From the NCBI GenBank assembly GCA_007128755.1, contig SKWV01000200.1, positions 1 through 28,633 of the forward strand: 28,633 nt of DNA, given 5' to 3'. Below, piece after piece: positions 1 to 6,594 of this stretch. Position 1 is the stretch's first letter. Each line of letters opens with the position of its first letter. A program made the translations under genes and the position numbers. A model generated the notes under the pieces. It searched no databases. It was not told where the DNA came from and worked only from the letters and a program-made list of their open reading frames with translations. The stretch is from Trueperaceae bacterium (GTDB lineage: Bacteria; Deinococcota; Deinococci; Deinococcales; Trueperaceae).

Positions 1-443
1 TCGTCCCCACGCTGCTCGCGGCGCTCTCCGTGGTCGAGACGGGTGAAGCGACCGGCATGCCCGAGCACGCCATCGACAAGGCTCGCGAGGCGATCGACGC
101 GCACCGCGACAGCATCCGCCGAGCGCACGCGGCCGGCGTGAAGATCGCGATGGGCACCGACGCCGGCGTGATGCCGCACGGCACCAACCTGCGCGAGCTC
201 GGCCTCATGGTCGACATCGGCATGACGCCGATGGAGGCCATCGTCGCCACGACCCGGGTCGCGGCGGAGTGCCTCGGCTGGCAGGATCGCGTGGGGACGC
301 TCGAGGTCGGCAAGCTGGCGGACATCGTCGTCACCACGAAGGATCCGCTGGACGACGTTCGGGTCCTGGAGGACACGGACACGATCGCGCTGGTGATGCA
401 GGGTGGTGTCGTGGTGAAGGAGCGGTGGGCGGGGGTGGGGTGA
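1..443 (+). CDS. Amidohydrolase, imidazolonepropionase-like (C-terminal part, 5' truncated by window)
   Basis: The reading frame is open from base 3 to the TGA at 441-443, so this is the last ~146 residues of a longer protein whose start lies outside the window. The segment carries the hallmark of metal-dependent amidohydrolases: an agVkiamGTDAG stretch whose Asp is the usual last metal ligand, followed by the helix EAIVATTRVAAECLG and the terminal beta-sandwich VGTLEVGKLADIVV...DPL. The family hydrolyses C-N bonds in cyclic amides or dipeptides (imidazolonepropionase, prolidase-like enzymes); the substrate cannot be read from this piece. It is followed after only a few bases by a decayed permease fragment, so it may once have belonged to a transporter-linked catabolic operon. 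The family call is firm, the substrate unknown. Confidence 0.85.
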   Translation, partial: VPTLLAALSVVETGEATGMPEHAIDKAREAIDAHRDSIRRAHAAGVKIAMGTDAGVMPHGTNLRELGLMVDIGMTPMEAIVATTRVAAECLGWQDRVGTLEVGKLADIVVTTKDPLDDVRVLEDTDTIALVMQGGVVVKERWAGVG

Positions 444-444
444 G

Positions 445-658
445 CCGCGGGATCACTTCCTTGCGTTCAACCTGGTCCTGACCCAGATGATGATGCCCAT
501 CCACGCCGTCATCGTCTCCAACTACACCATCATCAACACGCTCGCGCTGCTTCGACAGGAGCCTCGCCACGATGCTCCCGTTCTGGGGCAGCGGCTACGT
601 GGTCGTCCTGCTGCGCCAGGCCTTCCGTCCGGTGCCGCGCGACTTCGTAGACGCCACA
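445..658 (+). pseudogene. Remnant of a sugar ABC transporter permease (MalG/UgpE type), frameshifted and truncated at both ends
   Basis: Frame 1 from about 457 reads FLAFNLVLTQMMMPIHAVIV then SNYTIINTLALL, which resembles the middle of UgpE/MalG-type permeases (MIP..v..iPnYiiin.lgl). At about 550-556 the similarity jumps to frame 2, which continues SLATMLPFWGSGYVVVLLRQ then AFRPVPRDFVDAT, the family's LP....af.ifllRQff..iPre..eAA region with the start of the EAA loop. It then breaks off, and TAG follows at 677-679. The N-terminal membrane segments and everything after the EAA motif are missing, and one +1 frameshift separates the halves. No start codon with a ribosome-binding site serves it. 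The similarity is judged from memory of the family, not from an alignment. Confidence 0.72.
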
Positions 659-670
659 CAGCCTGAACAT

Positions 671-700
671 TTCTGCTAGAATCTGACCACTTCTGGCAGT
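671..700 (+). promoter_or_regulatory. Three TCTG repeats in 10-base phase, candidate operator of the DeoR-type regulator
   Basis: TTCTGCTAGA (671-680), ATCTGACCAC (681-690) and TTCTGGCAGT (691-700) place a (T/A)TCTG core every 10 bases, on one face of the helix. The first copy also contains the inverted repeat TTCT-GCT-AGAA (671-681). The block overlaps the likely -10 box and lies about 50 bases upstream of the DeoR-type gene, where autoregulatory DeoR sites usually lie. Binding is inferred from position and symmetry only. Confidence 0.4.
674..682 (+). promoter_or_regulatory. Extended -10 promoter element for the acid-sugar operon
   Basis: TGCTAGAAT matches the extended -10 form TGnTATAAT with one mismatch in the hexamer. 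I see no good -35 box at 16-18 bases upstream, which is typical when an extended -10 is used. It would start transcription near 689, ahead of the DeoR-type gene. Confidence 0.45.
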
Positions 701-746
701 ACCGAGTGTCAACCTGCTTCACGCCTCTCCCGAAGGGCGGTGCACG

Positions 747-1532
747 GTGATCCCGGCTCAACGGCGCGCCAAGATCCTCGAGCTCGTGGATGAGCAGGGG
801 GCCGTGTCGGTGCAGGATCTCGCGCGCGCCCTCCAGACCTCCCCGTCGACGGTGCACCGTGACCTCGACTACCTCTCCGAGAACCGCTACCTCGAGCGCA
901 CGCGAGGTGGCGCGCACCGCGCCGGGAACCTGCTCGGGACGACGTTCGAACCCGACTACGAGATCGGTCGCCACACGCGAGAGCGCGAGAAGGCGGCCAT
1001 CGGTCGCGCCGCCGCGGACCTCGTGCCGCACGGCGCGAGCGTCTTCTTCGACTCGAGCACCACGGTCCTGGAGGCGGCGCGATCGGTCGTCTCGAGCCGC
1101 CGCGAGATCACCGCCATCACGAACGACCTCGCCATCGCAACGCTGCTGGCGCCGTGCGAGTCGATCCGCACGATCGTGCCGGGAGGCACGCTGCGCCCCC
1201 GGTCGTTCACCCTCTTCGGCGAGCCTGGAACGGATCTCTTGGCGGGCATGCACGTCGACGTCGCGTTCCTGGGCATCCACTCGCTCGCGGACGGCGTCCT
1301 GAGCGACACCGGGCTCGAGATCATGAAGGGGAAGCGCGCGGTCCTTGCCGCCAGCGAACGGTGCGTGCTCCTCGCCGATTCCAGCAAGTTCGCCGCTCGC
1401 CGCTCGTTCCTGACGCTCGCCTCCCTCGCAGAGGTCGATACGCTCGTGACCGACGGGGGCATCAGCGCTGACGACGAGCGTCGCGTGCGCGAGGCGGGCG
1501 TCTCGCTCCACGTGGCGAAGGTGGACGACTGA
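747..1532 (+). CDS. DeoR-family transcriptional regulator of the acid-sugar operon
   Basis: A 261-residue protein, the usual DeoR length. Residues 1-57 form the winged helix-turn-helix (QRRAKILELVDEQGAVSVQD, then recognition helix TSPSTVHRDLDYLSE). Residues ~75-250 form the DeoR C-terminal sensor domain, with DSSTTVLEAAR and AITNDLAIATLL strands and the late KRAVLAASERCVLLADSSKF motif that binds phosphorylated sugars in this family. The start is GTG at 747, with AAGGG at 734-738 as a weak ribosome-binding site. The stop codon overlaps the ATG of the kinase gene (TGATG), so the two are translationally coupled. By family habit it would repress its own operon and be released by a phosphorylated intermediate such as a tetronate phosphate; that ligand is inferred from the neighbours. 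Candidate operator repeats lie at 671-700. Confidence 0.92.
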   Translation: MIPAQRRAKILELVDEQGAVSVQDLARALQTSPSTVHRDLDYLSENRYLERTRGGAHRAGNLLGTTFEPDYEIGRHTREREKAAIGRAAADLVPHGASVFFDSSTTVLEAARSVVSSRREITAITNDLAIATLLAPCESIRTIVPGGTLRPRSFTLFGEPGTDLLAGMHVDVAFLGIHSLADGVLSDTGLEIMKGKRAVLAASERCVLLADSSKFAARRSFLTLASLAEVDTLVTDGGISADDERRVREAGVSLHVAKVDD

Positions 1533-2713
1533 TGGAGCGCGCCCTCGTCATCGCTGACGATCTGACGGGAGCCGCCGAGCTGGCCGCGTTCGTCGCCACG
1601 ACGGAGAGGCCCGCGCGCGTGACGTGGCCCCCGTTCGTGCACGAGTCGTGGTGCGCGCCGGCTGCAGGAGCGCCGAGCCTCGTGATCGACACCGAGTCCC
1701 GCAACCTCACCGCCGCCGCTGCACGTGATCGGCTCGCACCGATCGTGCGAGACCTGCCCCGCGAGTGGTTGAGCGGCATCGTCTACAAGAAGATCGACTC
1801 GACGCTGCGCGGGCCGATCCGCGAAGAGATCACGCTGCTCCACGACCTCGCCGGGCTCGGCCCGGTCGTCGCCGCCCCCGCGTACCCGCGCATGGGTCGG
1901 ACGACCCGCGGCGGCGTGCAGTACCTGCAGGGTGTCGCCGTCGCCGACGGCCCGGCGGGTGCCGATCCCGTCGCCGCCGCACGCGAGTCGAACGTGGCGC
2001 GGCTGCTCCCCCCGGGCGATGCCATCGTCCTAGGGCCGCCGGCGGGCCGCGAGGTGCGAGACCTCGCGAGCGAGGTCGCCTGCCACCGGAGCGCCGGCCG
2101 GCACATCGTGGTCGACGCCGAACGCGAAGTCGACCTCGAGCGACTCGCGGAGGCGCTGCGCTCGCTGCCGCCGGGGTTGGTCATGGCGACGGGCGGTCTG
2201 GCGCGACACCTCTGGCCGCGCGCAGAGTTCGTTACCGCCCAGGGTGCCGCGGGACGCATCGTCGTGATCGTCGGATCGCACCACCCCGCGGCGCGCGAGC
2301 AGGCGGTCGACCTGCAGCGCGTGCACGCCTGCCGCCGCGTGGACGCGGCGCGACACGAGAACAGCATCGGGCACCGTGACGAGGTGCTCGTCCTCACCAC
2401 GCCCGACCACCGCATCGCCCCCGGGGCCGCGCTGCGTGACCTCGACGATGCGATGAAGGAGGTGATCGCTCTTGGAACACCCAGCGCCGTGGTCGTGACC
2501 GGAGGAGAGAGCGCCCTGCACGTGCTGAAGCGCGTCGGCGCGACGTCTCTCGACGTCATGGGCGAGCTCGTCGACGGCGTCCCCATCGGCCTCGTCGTCG
2601 GGGGCCCGTGGGCGGGAACGATCCTGGCGACGAAGGCCGGCGGGTTCGGGGGCCCCGACATCCTGGCGCGCGCCGTAGGGCGGCTGCGCGCGGGCGCGAC
2701 GGCGTCCCCGTAA
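1532..2713 (+). CDS. Four-carbon acid-sugar kinase (DUF1537 family; D-threonate/D-erythronate/3-oxo-tetronate kinase type)
   Basis: A 393-residue protein close to the ~420 usual for the family. The N-terminal substrate domain opens with ADDLTGAAELA (residues 8-18) and has the signature KKIDSTLRG at 86-94. The C-terminal nucleotide-binding domain shows VVVTGGESALHVLKR and the closing GVPIGLVVGGPWAG...TKAGGFGGPDIL pattern. DUF1537 kinases phosphorylate the terminal hydroxyl of four-carbon sugar acids such as D-threonate, D-erythronate or 3-oxo-tetronate using ATP, in the cytoplasm. With a PdxA2-type dehydrogenase in the same operon, the D-threonate-type route (phosphorylation, then oxidative decarboxylation to dihydroxyacetone phosphate) is the best fit. 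The start ATG overlaps the regulator's stop by one base. The exact substrate cannot be read from the sequence. Confidence 0.9.
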   Translation: MERALVIADDLTGAAELAAFVATTERPARVTWPPFVHESWCAPAAGAPSLVIDTESRNLTAAAARDRLAPIVRDLPREWLSGIVYKKIDSTLRGPIREEITLLHDLAGLGPVVAAPAYPRMGRTTRGGVQYLQGVAVADGPAGADPVAAARESNVARLLPPGDAIVLGPPAGREVRDLASEVACHRSAGRHIVVDAEREVDLERLAEALRSLPPGLVMATGGLARHLWPRAEFVTAQGAAGRIVVIVGSHHPAAREQAVDLQRVHACRRVDAARHENSIGHRDEVLVLTTPDHRIAPGAALRDLDDAMKEVIALGTPSAVVVTGGESALHVLKRVGATSLDVMGELVDGVPIGLVVGGPWAGTILATKAGGFGGPDILARAVGRLRAGATASP

Positions 2714-2717
2714 CCAT

Positions 2718-2740
2718 CGTGGGCGAACCCTCGCCCCACG
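2718..2740 (+). other. Intercistronic hairpin between kinase and TRAP binding-protein genes
   Basis: CGTGGG (2718-2723) pairs with CCCACG (2735-2740), and CGA (2724-2726) with TCG (2731-2733), leaving a 4-base loop and one bulged C. No T-run follows, so it is not an intrinsic terminator. It could protect or help process the mRNA just ahead of the highly used binding-protein gene. Confidence 0.35.
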
Positions 2741-2768
2741 CTACTCGCGAGACCAGAAGGGAACCACC

Positions 2769-3740
2769 ATGCGCAAGACCCTCATCCTGTTCGTCATCAT
2801 GCTCGGCGCGGCCCTCACGTTGGCGCACGCACAAGTGCAGATGACGTTCGCCTCCGCCTACGCACCGGACGACCACCAGACCACCGCGATGGACGAGTTC
2901 GCGCGCTTAGCCGAGGAGTACACGAACGGCGAGGTCGTCATCAACATCGCGCCCGGGGGCGTCTTGGGCGGCGAGCGCGACGTGGCCGAAGGCATCCAGC
3001 TCGGCACGGTCGACGGCGCCATCTTGGGCGGCATCCTCCAGAACTTCGATCCCGCCATGGCGATCCTCGAGTTCCCGTTCCTCTTCAGGAACACCGAGCA
3101 CGTCAACGCCGTGATGCAGGGCGAGGTCGGCGAGCAGATCTACCAGCGGCTCGTCGAGCAGACCGGCATCCGGGCGCTCGGCTACATCATGCGAACCCCG
3201 CGACAGCTCACCACCCTCCAGCCGGTCGAGTCGCTCGAGGACGTCCGCGGCATGCAGATCCGCGTTCCCGAGATGCAGGCGCACTTGGAGACCTGGCGTG
3301 CGCTAGGCGTGAACCCCACGCCGATCGCCTTCACCGAGGTCTACAACGCGCTGCAGCAGGGCGTTGTGGACGGCCAGGAGAACCCCATCGGCGTCATCTA
3401 CGCCAACGCGTTCGGCGAGGTCGTGAACTACCTGGCCTGGACCGATCACCTGGTCGGGTTCATGCTCATCACCATCAGCGAGAACCGTTTCCAGCAGCTC
3501 ACGCCCGAGCAGCAGGACGCGCTTGTGCGCGCAGCCGATGATGCACGCGTCTTCAACGACCAGCAGCTCGAGGAGCTCAACACGGAGTGGGTCGAGCGGC
3601 TCGGCCAACAGGTCACCTACACCGAACCCGACATGGAGCCGTGGCGCGAGGCCGTCGCGCACGTGCCAGCTGGCTTCTACCAGTACGAAGGCTTCCAGGA
3701 GCTCTACGAGGGCATCGTCGAGGTCGGCGAGGACTTCTAG
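2769..3740 (+). CDS. dctP: TRAP transporter solute-binding protein, DctP family
   Basis: A 323-residue exported protein. Residues 1-22 form a signal peptide (MRK, hydrophobic core, AHA-Q cleavage site). The mature part is a DctP-family domain: QMTFASAYAPDDHQ at the start, GGVLGGERDVAEGIQLGTVD, the ligand-contacting Arg165 in the IRVP motif, and the family signature FTEVYNALQQGVVDGQENP. It captures an organic acid outside the membrane and hands it to DctQM using a sodium gradient. The AGAAGGGA ribosome-binding site at 2755-2762 fixes the ATG. A strong hairpin follows the stop, so this gene is probably expressed above dctQM. Ligand: a sugar acid is likely from the neighbouring kinase, PdxA2 and diketogulonate-reductase-like genes; E. 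coli YiaO, which binds 2,3-diketo-L-gulonate, is the closest functional analogue I can suggest. Confidence 0.93.
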   Translation: MRKTLILFVIMLGAALTLAHAQVQMTFASAYAPDDHQTTAMDEFARLAEEYTNGEVVINIAPGGVLGGERDVAEGIQLGTVDGAILGGILQNFDPAMAILEFPFLFRNTEHVNAVMQGEVGEQIYQRLVEQTGIRALGYIMRTPRQLTTLQPVESLEDVRGMQIRVPEMQAHLETWRALGVNPTPIAFTEVYNALQQGVVDGQENPIGVIYANAFGEVVNYLAWTDHLVGFMLITISENRFQQLTPEQQDALVRAADDARVFNDQQLEELNTEWVERLGQQVTYTEPDMEPWREAVAHVPAGFYQYEGFQELYEGIVEVGEDF

Positions 3741-3747
3741 GATCACA

Positions 3748-3782
3748 GGCGGAGCGCCGCAGCGCTCCGCCCCTATCTTTCT
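3748..3782 (+). terminator. Strong hairpin with T-rich tail between dctP and dctQ (leaky terminator or mRNA-protecting stem)
   Basis: GGCGGAGCGC (3748-3757) and GCGCTCCGCC (3762-3771) form a perfect 10-bp stem around the tetraloop CGCA, followed by CCTATCTTTCTT. This is close to an intrinsic terminator, yet it sits 7 bases after the binding-protein stop and 33 bases before dctQ in one transporter operon. The likely role is partial termination or 3'-end protection, giving more DctP than DctQM. Confidence 0.7.
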
Positions 3783-3803
3783 TCCGCGCGAAAGGACTCG
3801 GTC

Positions 3804-4328
3804 ATGTTCGTCGTGATGACGATCCTGGAACGAACGACCCTCTACCTCACCCTGCTGCTGCTGTGCGCCATGGTGTTCACGACCGGAGCCCAGGTGGCGT
3901 CGCGTTATCTCCTCGACCTACCGCTCATCTGGACGGAGGAGACGGGTCGGCACCTGATGATCTGGATGGTCTTCCTGGCGTCGACCGTCGTGTATCGCCG
4001 CGGTCAGCACATCGCCATCGACCTCTTCGGCACACGCCTCGGCCCCCGCGGCCGGGCCATGATCGGCATCGTCATCACGCTGCTGCTCGCCTTCTTCTTC
4101 TTCCTGATGATCCGCTACGGCTGGGAGCTCACCACCCGCACCATGAACCAACGCTCGAGCGCCCTGCGCTACCCCATGGGGTACGCCTACGCCGCCCTCC
4201 CGGTCGGCGGCGTGCTGCTACTCCTCTACGCCTTCGAGAACCTCGTAAGGCACGTGCGGGTGCTGCTGCATCGTCGACCGAGTGATCCGCCGACCACGCC
4301 GACTCCTCCCACCTCGGGGACGCCGTGA
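3804..4328 (+). CDS. dctQ: TRAP transporter small membrane subunit, DctQ family
   Basis: A 174-residue protein with four predicted membrane helices, near residues 7-27, 41-65 (with WTEETGRHLMIWMVFL), 82-103 and 121-142. The motif WTEEtgRhlmiWmvFlas and the following RRGQHIAIDLFGTRL loop are the standard DctQ pattern. It forms the membrane complex with DctM. AAAGGA at 3791-3796 precedes the ATG. The C-terminus is a Pro/Thr-rich tail of about 25 residues beyond the last helix. The stop lies inside the GTGA that starts dctM, so the two are coupled. Confidence 0.9.
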   Translation: MFVVMTILERTTLYLTLLLLCAMVFTTGAQVASRYLLDLPLIWTEETGRHLMIWMVFLASTVVYRRGQHIAIDLFGTRLGPRGRAMIGIVITLLLAFFFFLMIRYGWELTTRTMNQRSSALRYPMGYAYAALPVGGVLLLLYAFENLVRHVRVLLHRRPSDPPTTPTPPTSGTP

Positions 4329-5602
4329 TCGCGCTCCTGCTCGTCTTCATCGGCCTCCTGATCGTCGGCGCGCCGATCGCCTTCGCGCTGGGGCTCGCGA
4401 GCATCGTCTACGTGGTGGTCGAGACGCAGCTGCCGCTCATGGTCGTCTTCCAGCGCATGTTCACGAGCCTCGACTCGTTCCCGTTCATGGCCATCCCGTT
4501 CTTCATCCTCGCGGGTGCGCTCATGAACGCCAGCGGCCTCGCCGATCAGATCATCGCCTTCTCGCGCGCCATCGTCGGGCACCTCGCCGGCGGGCTCGCC
4601 AACGTCTCGATCGTAGCCAGCATGCTCTTCGGCGGGGTCTCGGGCTCGGCGATCGCCGACTCGTCCGCCCTCGGTTCCATCCTCATCCCGGCGATGGTCA
4701 AGGAGGGCTACCACGCGCGCTTTGCGGCCGCCGTGAACGCGACCAGCTCGACCATGGGCATCATCATCCCGCCGAGCATCCCCATGATCCTAGCGGGCGT
4801 CGCCACGAGCCTCTCGATCCGCGAGCTCTTCTTCGGCGGGCTCGTGCCTGGCCTCCTCGTCGGAGTCGGGCTGCTCATCGTGACGACGATCATCTCGCGG
4901 CGCCGCGGCTACTCGCGCTTCGAGCGCGCGCCGTGGCTCGACATGCTGCGCAACACGCTCAAGGCGATCCCCGCGTTCTTGATGGTCGCGATCATCCTCG
5001 GCGGCATCCTGGGCGGCATCTTCACCGCCACCGAGGCGTCCGTCATCGCCGTCTTCTACGCCCTGCTCGTCGGCTTCCTCTACCGCCGGCTCACCTTCGC
5101 GAACCTCTACAAGGCACTCGTCGACACGATCACCTCCTCCGCGGTCGTGATGGTCGTGATCGCCACGGCAGGCGTCATCACCTGGCTGCTCGCGTACTCG
5201 CGGATCCCGCAGGCGCTCGCGGCCAACCTCGGCACCGCGGTGCAGTCGCCGGTCCTCCTGCTGATGATCCTCGCCCTGGCCTTCGTCCTGGCGGGCACCG
5301 TGCTCGACGTGTCGCCGGGGGTCCTGGTGTTCGGGCCCATCCTCCTCCCCATGGTGCGCGTCGCCGGCATCGATCCCATCCACTTCACGGTCGTCATGGT
5401 CTTCGCTCTCGCGATCGGCCTGACCACGCCGCCCGTCGGCACCACCATGATGATCTCGTCGCACATCGCCAAGGTGCCCGTCCTCATCGTGGCGCGCGCG
5501 AGCGTCCCCTACATCCTCATGATGCTGCTCATCCTCTTCGCCCTCGTCCTCTTCCCCGGGCTCATCTTGTGGGCGCCACGCTTCCTGTTCGGAGGGGGTT
5601 GA
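4325..5602 (+). CDS. dctM: TRAP transporter large membrane subunit, DctM family
   Basis: A 425-residue, very hydrophobic protein of the standard DctM length with about 12-13 membrane segments. Family landmarks: GAPIAFALGLAS near the N-terminus, PFFILAGALMNASGLADQII, GGVSGSAIADSSALGSILIP and INATSS-type NATSSTMGIIIPPSIPMIL, and the later TEASVIAVFYAL and GLTTPPVGTTM motifs. It is the sodium-coupled permease that accepts ligand from DctP. GTG at 4325 is chosen because it overlaps the dctQ stop by four bases and puts the first helix at the N-terminus. The next gene follows after two bases. Confidence 0.95.
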   Translation: MIALLLVFIGLLIVGAPIAFALGLASIVYVVVETQLPLMVVFQRMFTSLDSFPFMAIPFFILAGALMNASGLADQIIAFSRAIVGHLAGGLANVSIVASMLFGGVSGSAIADSSALGSILIPAMVKEGYHARFAAAVNATSSTMGIIIPPSIPMILAGVATSLSIRELFFGGLVPGLLVGVGLLIVTTIISRRRGYSRFERAPWLDMLRNTLKAIPAFLMVAIILGGILGGIFTATEASVIAVFYALLVGFLYRRLTFANLYKALVDTITSSAVVMVVIATAGVITWLLAYSRIPQALAANLGTAVQSPVLLLMILALAFVLAGTVLDVSPGVLVFGPILLPMVRVAGIDPIHFTVVMVFALAIGLTTPPVGTTMMISSHIAKVPVLIVARASVPYILMMLLILFALVLFPGLILWAPRFLFGGG

Positions 5603-5604
5603 TC

Positions 5605-6594
5605 ATGACCACGCACGCGCCAGGAGGATCCGCACGACCCCGCATCGCCATCACCATGGGCGACCCGGCCGGCGTGGGTCCCGAGATCGCCGTCAAGGCA
5701 CTCACGCACGACGAGGTCCTACGCCTCTGCGACCCCCTCGTGATCGGCGACCTCGCCGTGCTGCGGCGCGCCGCCGAGGCCATGGGCCGCGAGTTCGGGA
5801 CGCCGCTCGAACGGCACGTGCTCGACCTCGGCGCCATGGCCATCAGCGACCACACCTGGGGCACGGCGACCGCCGCGGGCGGCCGCGCCGCCGCCGCCTA
5901 CATCGAGCGCGCGGTCGAGCTCGCGCTCGCCGGCGAGGTCGCCGCCATCGTCACCGGCCCCATCAACAAGGACGCCATCCACCAGGCGCAGGTGCCGTAC
6001 CCCGGGCACACCGAGATGCTCGCGAGCCTGACCGGCACCGACGACTACGCCATGATGCTCGTGGGACCCGACCTTCACGTAGCGCACGTATCGACGCACG
6101 TCAGCCTGCGGGACGCGGTCGACCGCGTCAAGCGTGCGCGGATCGAGACCGTGATCGCACTCACGCACGAGGCATTGCAGCGCGAAGGGATCGTCGCGCC
6201 CCGGATCGCGGTCGCGGGACTCAACCCGCACGCGGGCGAGGGCGGCATGTTCGGGAGCGAGGAGATCGACGAGATCGAGCCCGCCGTGCGGGCGGCGGCC
6301 GAGCGAGGCATCGACGTCTCTGGGCCACATCCGCCCGACACCGTCTTCCTCTTCGCCTCGCGCGGGCGCTACGACGCCGTCATCGCCATGTACCACGACC
6401 AGGGGCACATCCCTGCCAAGCTCTCGGGCTTCGACACGTCCGTGAACGTGACGATCGGCCTGCCGATCGTGCGCGCGTCGGTCGATCACGGCACCGCCTA
6501 CGACATCGCCGGGACGGGCAGCGCCAACGAGTCGTCGCTCGTGGAAGCGGTCCGCTACGCGGCGCGCGCGGCCCACGCCAAGGTGGCGACGTGA
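5605..6594 (+). CDS. pdxA2: PdxA2-type 4-phospho-acid dehydrogenase (D-threonate 4-phosphate dehydrogenase family)
   Basis: A 329-residue protein of the 4-hydroxythreonine-4-phosphate dehydrogenase family. It opens with IAITMGDPAGVGPEI; all three divalent-metal histidines are present in their motifs, PGHTEML, THVSLRD and MYHDQGHIP; GPINKDAI, GLNPHAGEGG and the C-terminal DHGTAYDIAGTG are also conserved. In vitamin B6 synthesis PdxA oxidises 4-phosphohydroxythreonine; the PdxA2 branch, found beside DUF1537 kinases, oxidises and decarboxylates D-threonate 4-phosphate or D-erythronate 4-phosphate to dihydroxyacetone phosphate with NAD. Its place in the kinase/TRAP operon favours PdxA2. The ATG at 5605 has GGAGGGGG at 5591-5598. 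A longer in-frame extension upstream exists but is arginine- and proline-rich shadow sequence of dctM. Assignment to PdxA2 rather than PdxA rests on context. Confidence 0.88.
   Translation: MTTHAPGGSARPRIAITMGDPAGVGPEIAVKALTHDEVLRLCDPLVIGDLAVLRRAAEAMGREFGTPLERHVLDLGAMAISDHTWGTATAAGGRAAAAYIERAVELALAGEVAAIVTGPINKDAIHQAQVPYPGHTEMLASLTGTDDYAMMLVGPDLHVAHVSTHVSLRDAVDRVKRARIETVIALTHEALQREGIVAPRIAVAGLNPHAGEGGMFGSEEIDEIEPAVRAAAERGIDVSGPHPPDTVFLFASRGRYDAVIAMYHDQGHIPAKLSGFDTSVNVTIGLPIVRASVDHGTAYDIAGTGSANESSLVEAVRYAARAAHAKVAT

Noticed and set aside
4282..5604. N-terminal extension of the PdxA2-like protein by over 400 codons
   Set aside because: The extension is Arg/Pro/His-rich shadow of dctM. The ATG at 5605 with a strong ribosome-binding site gives the normal PdxA length.
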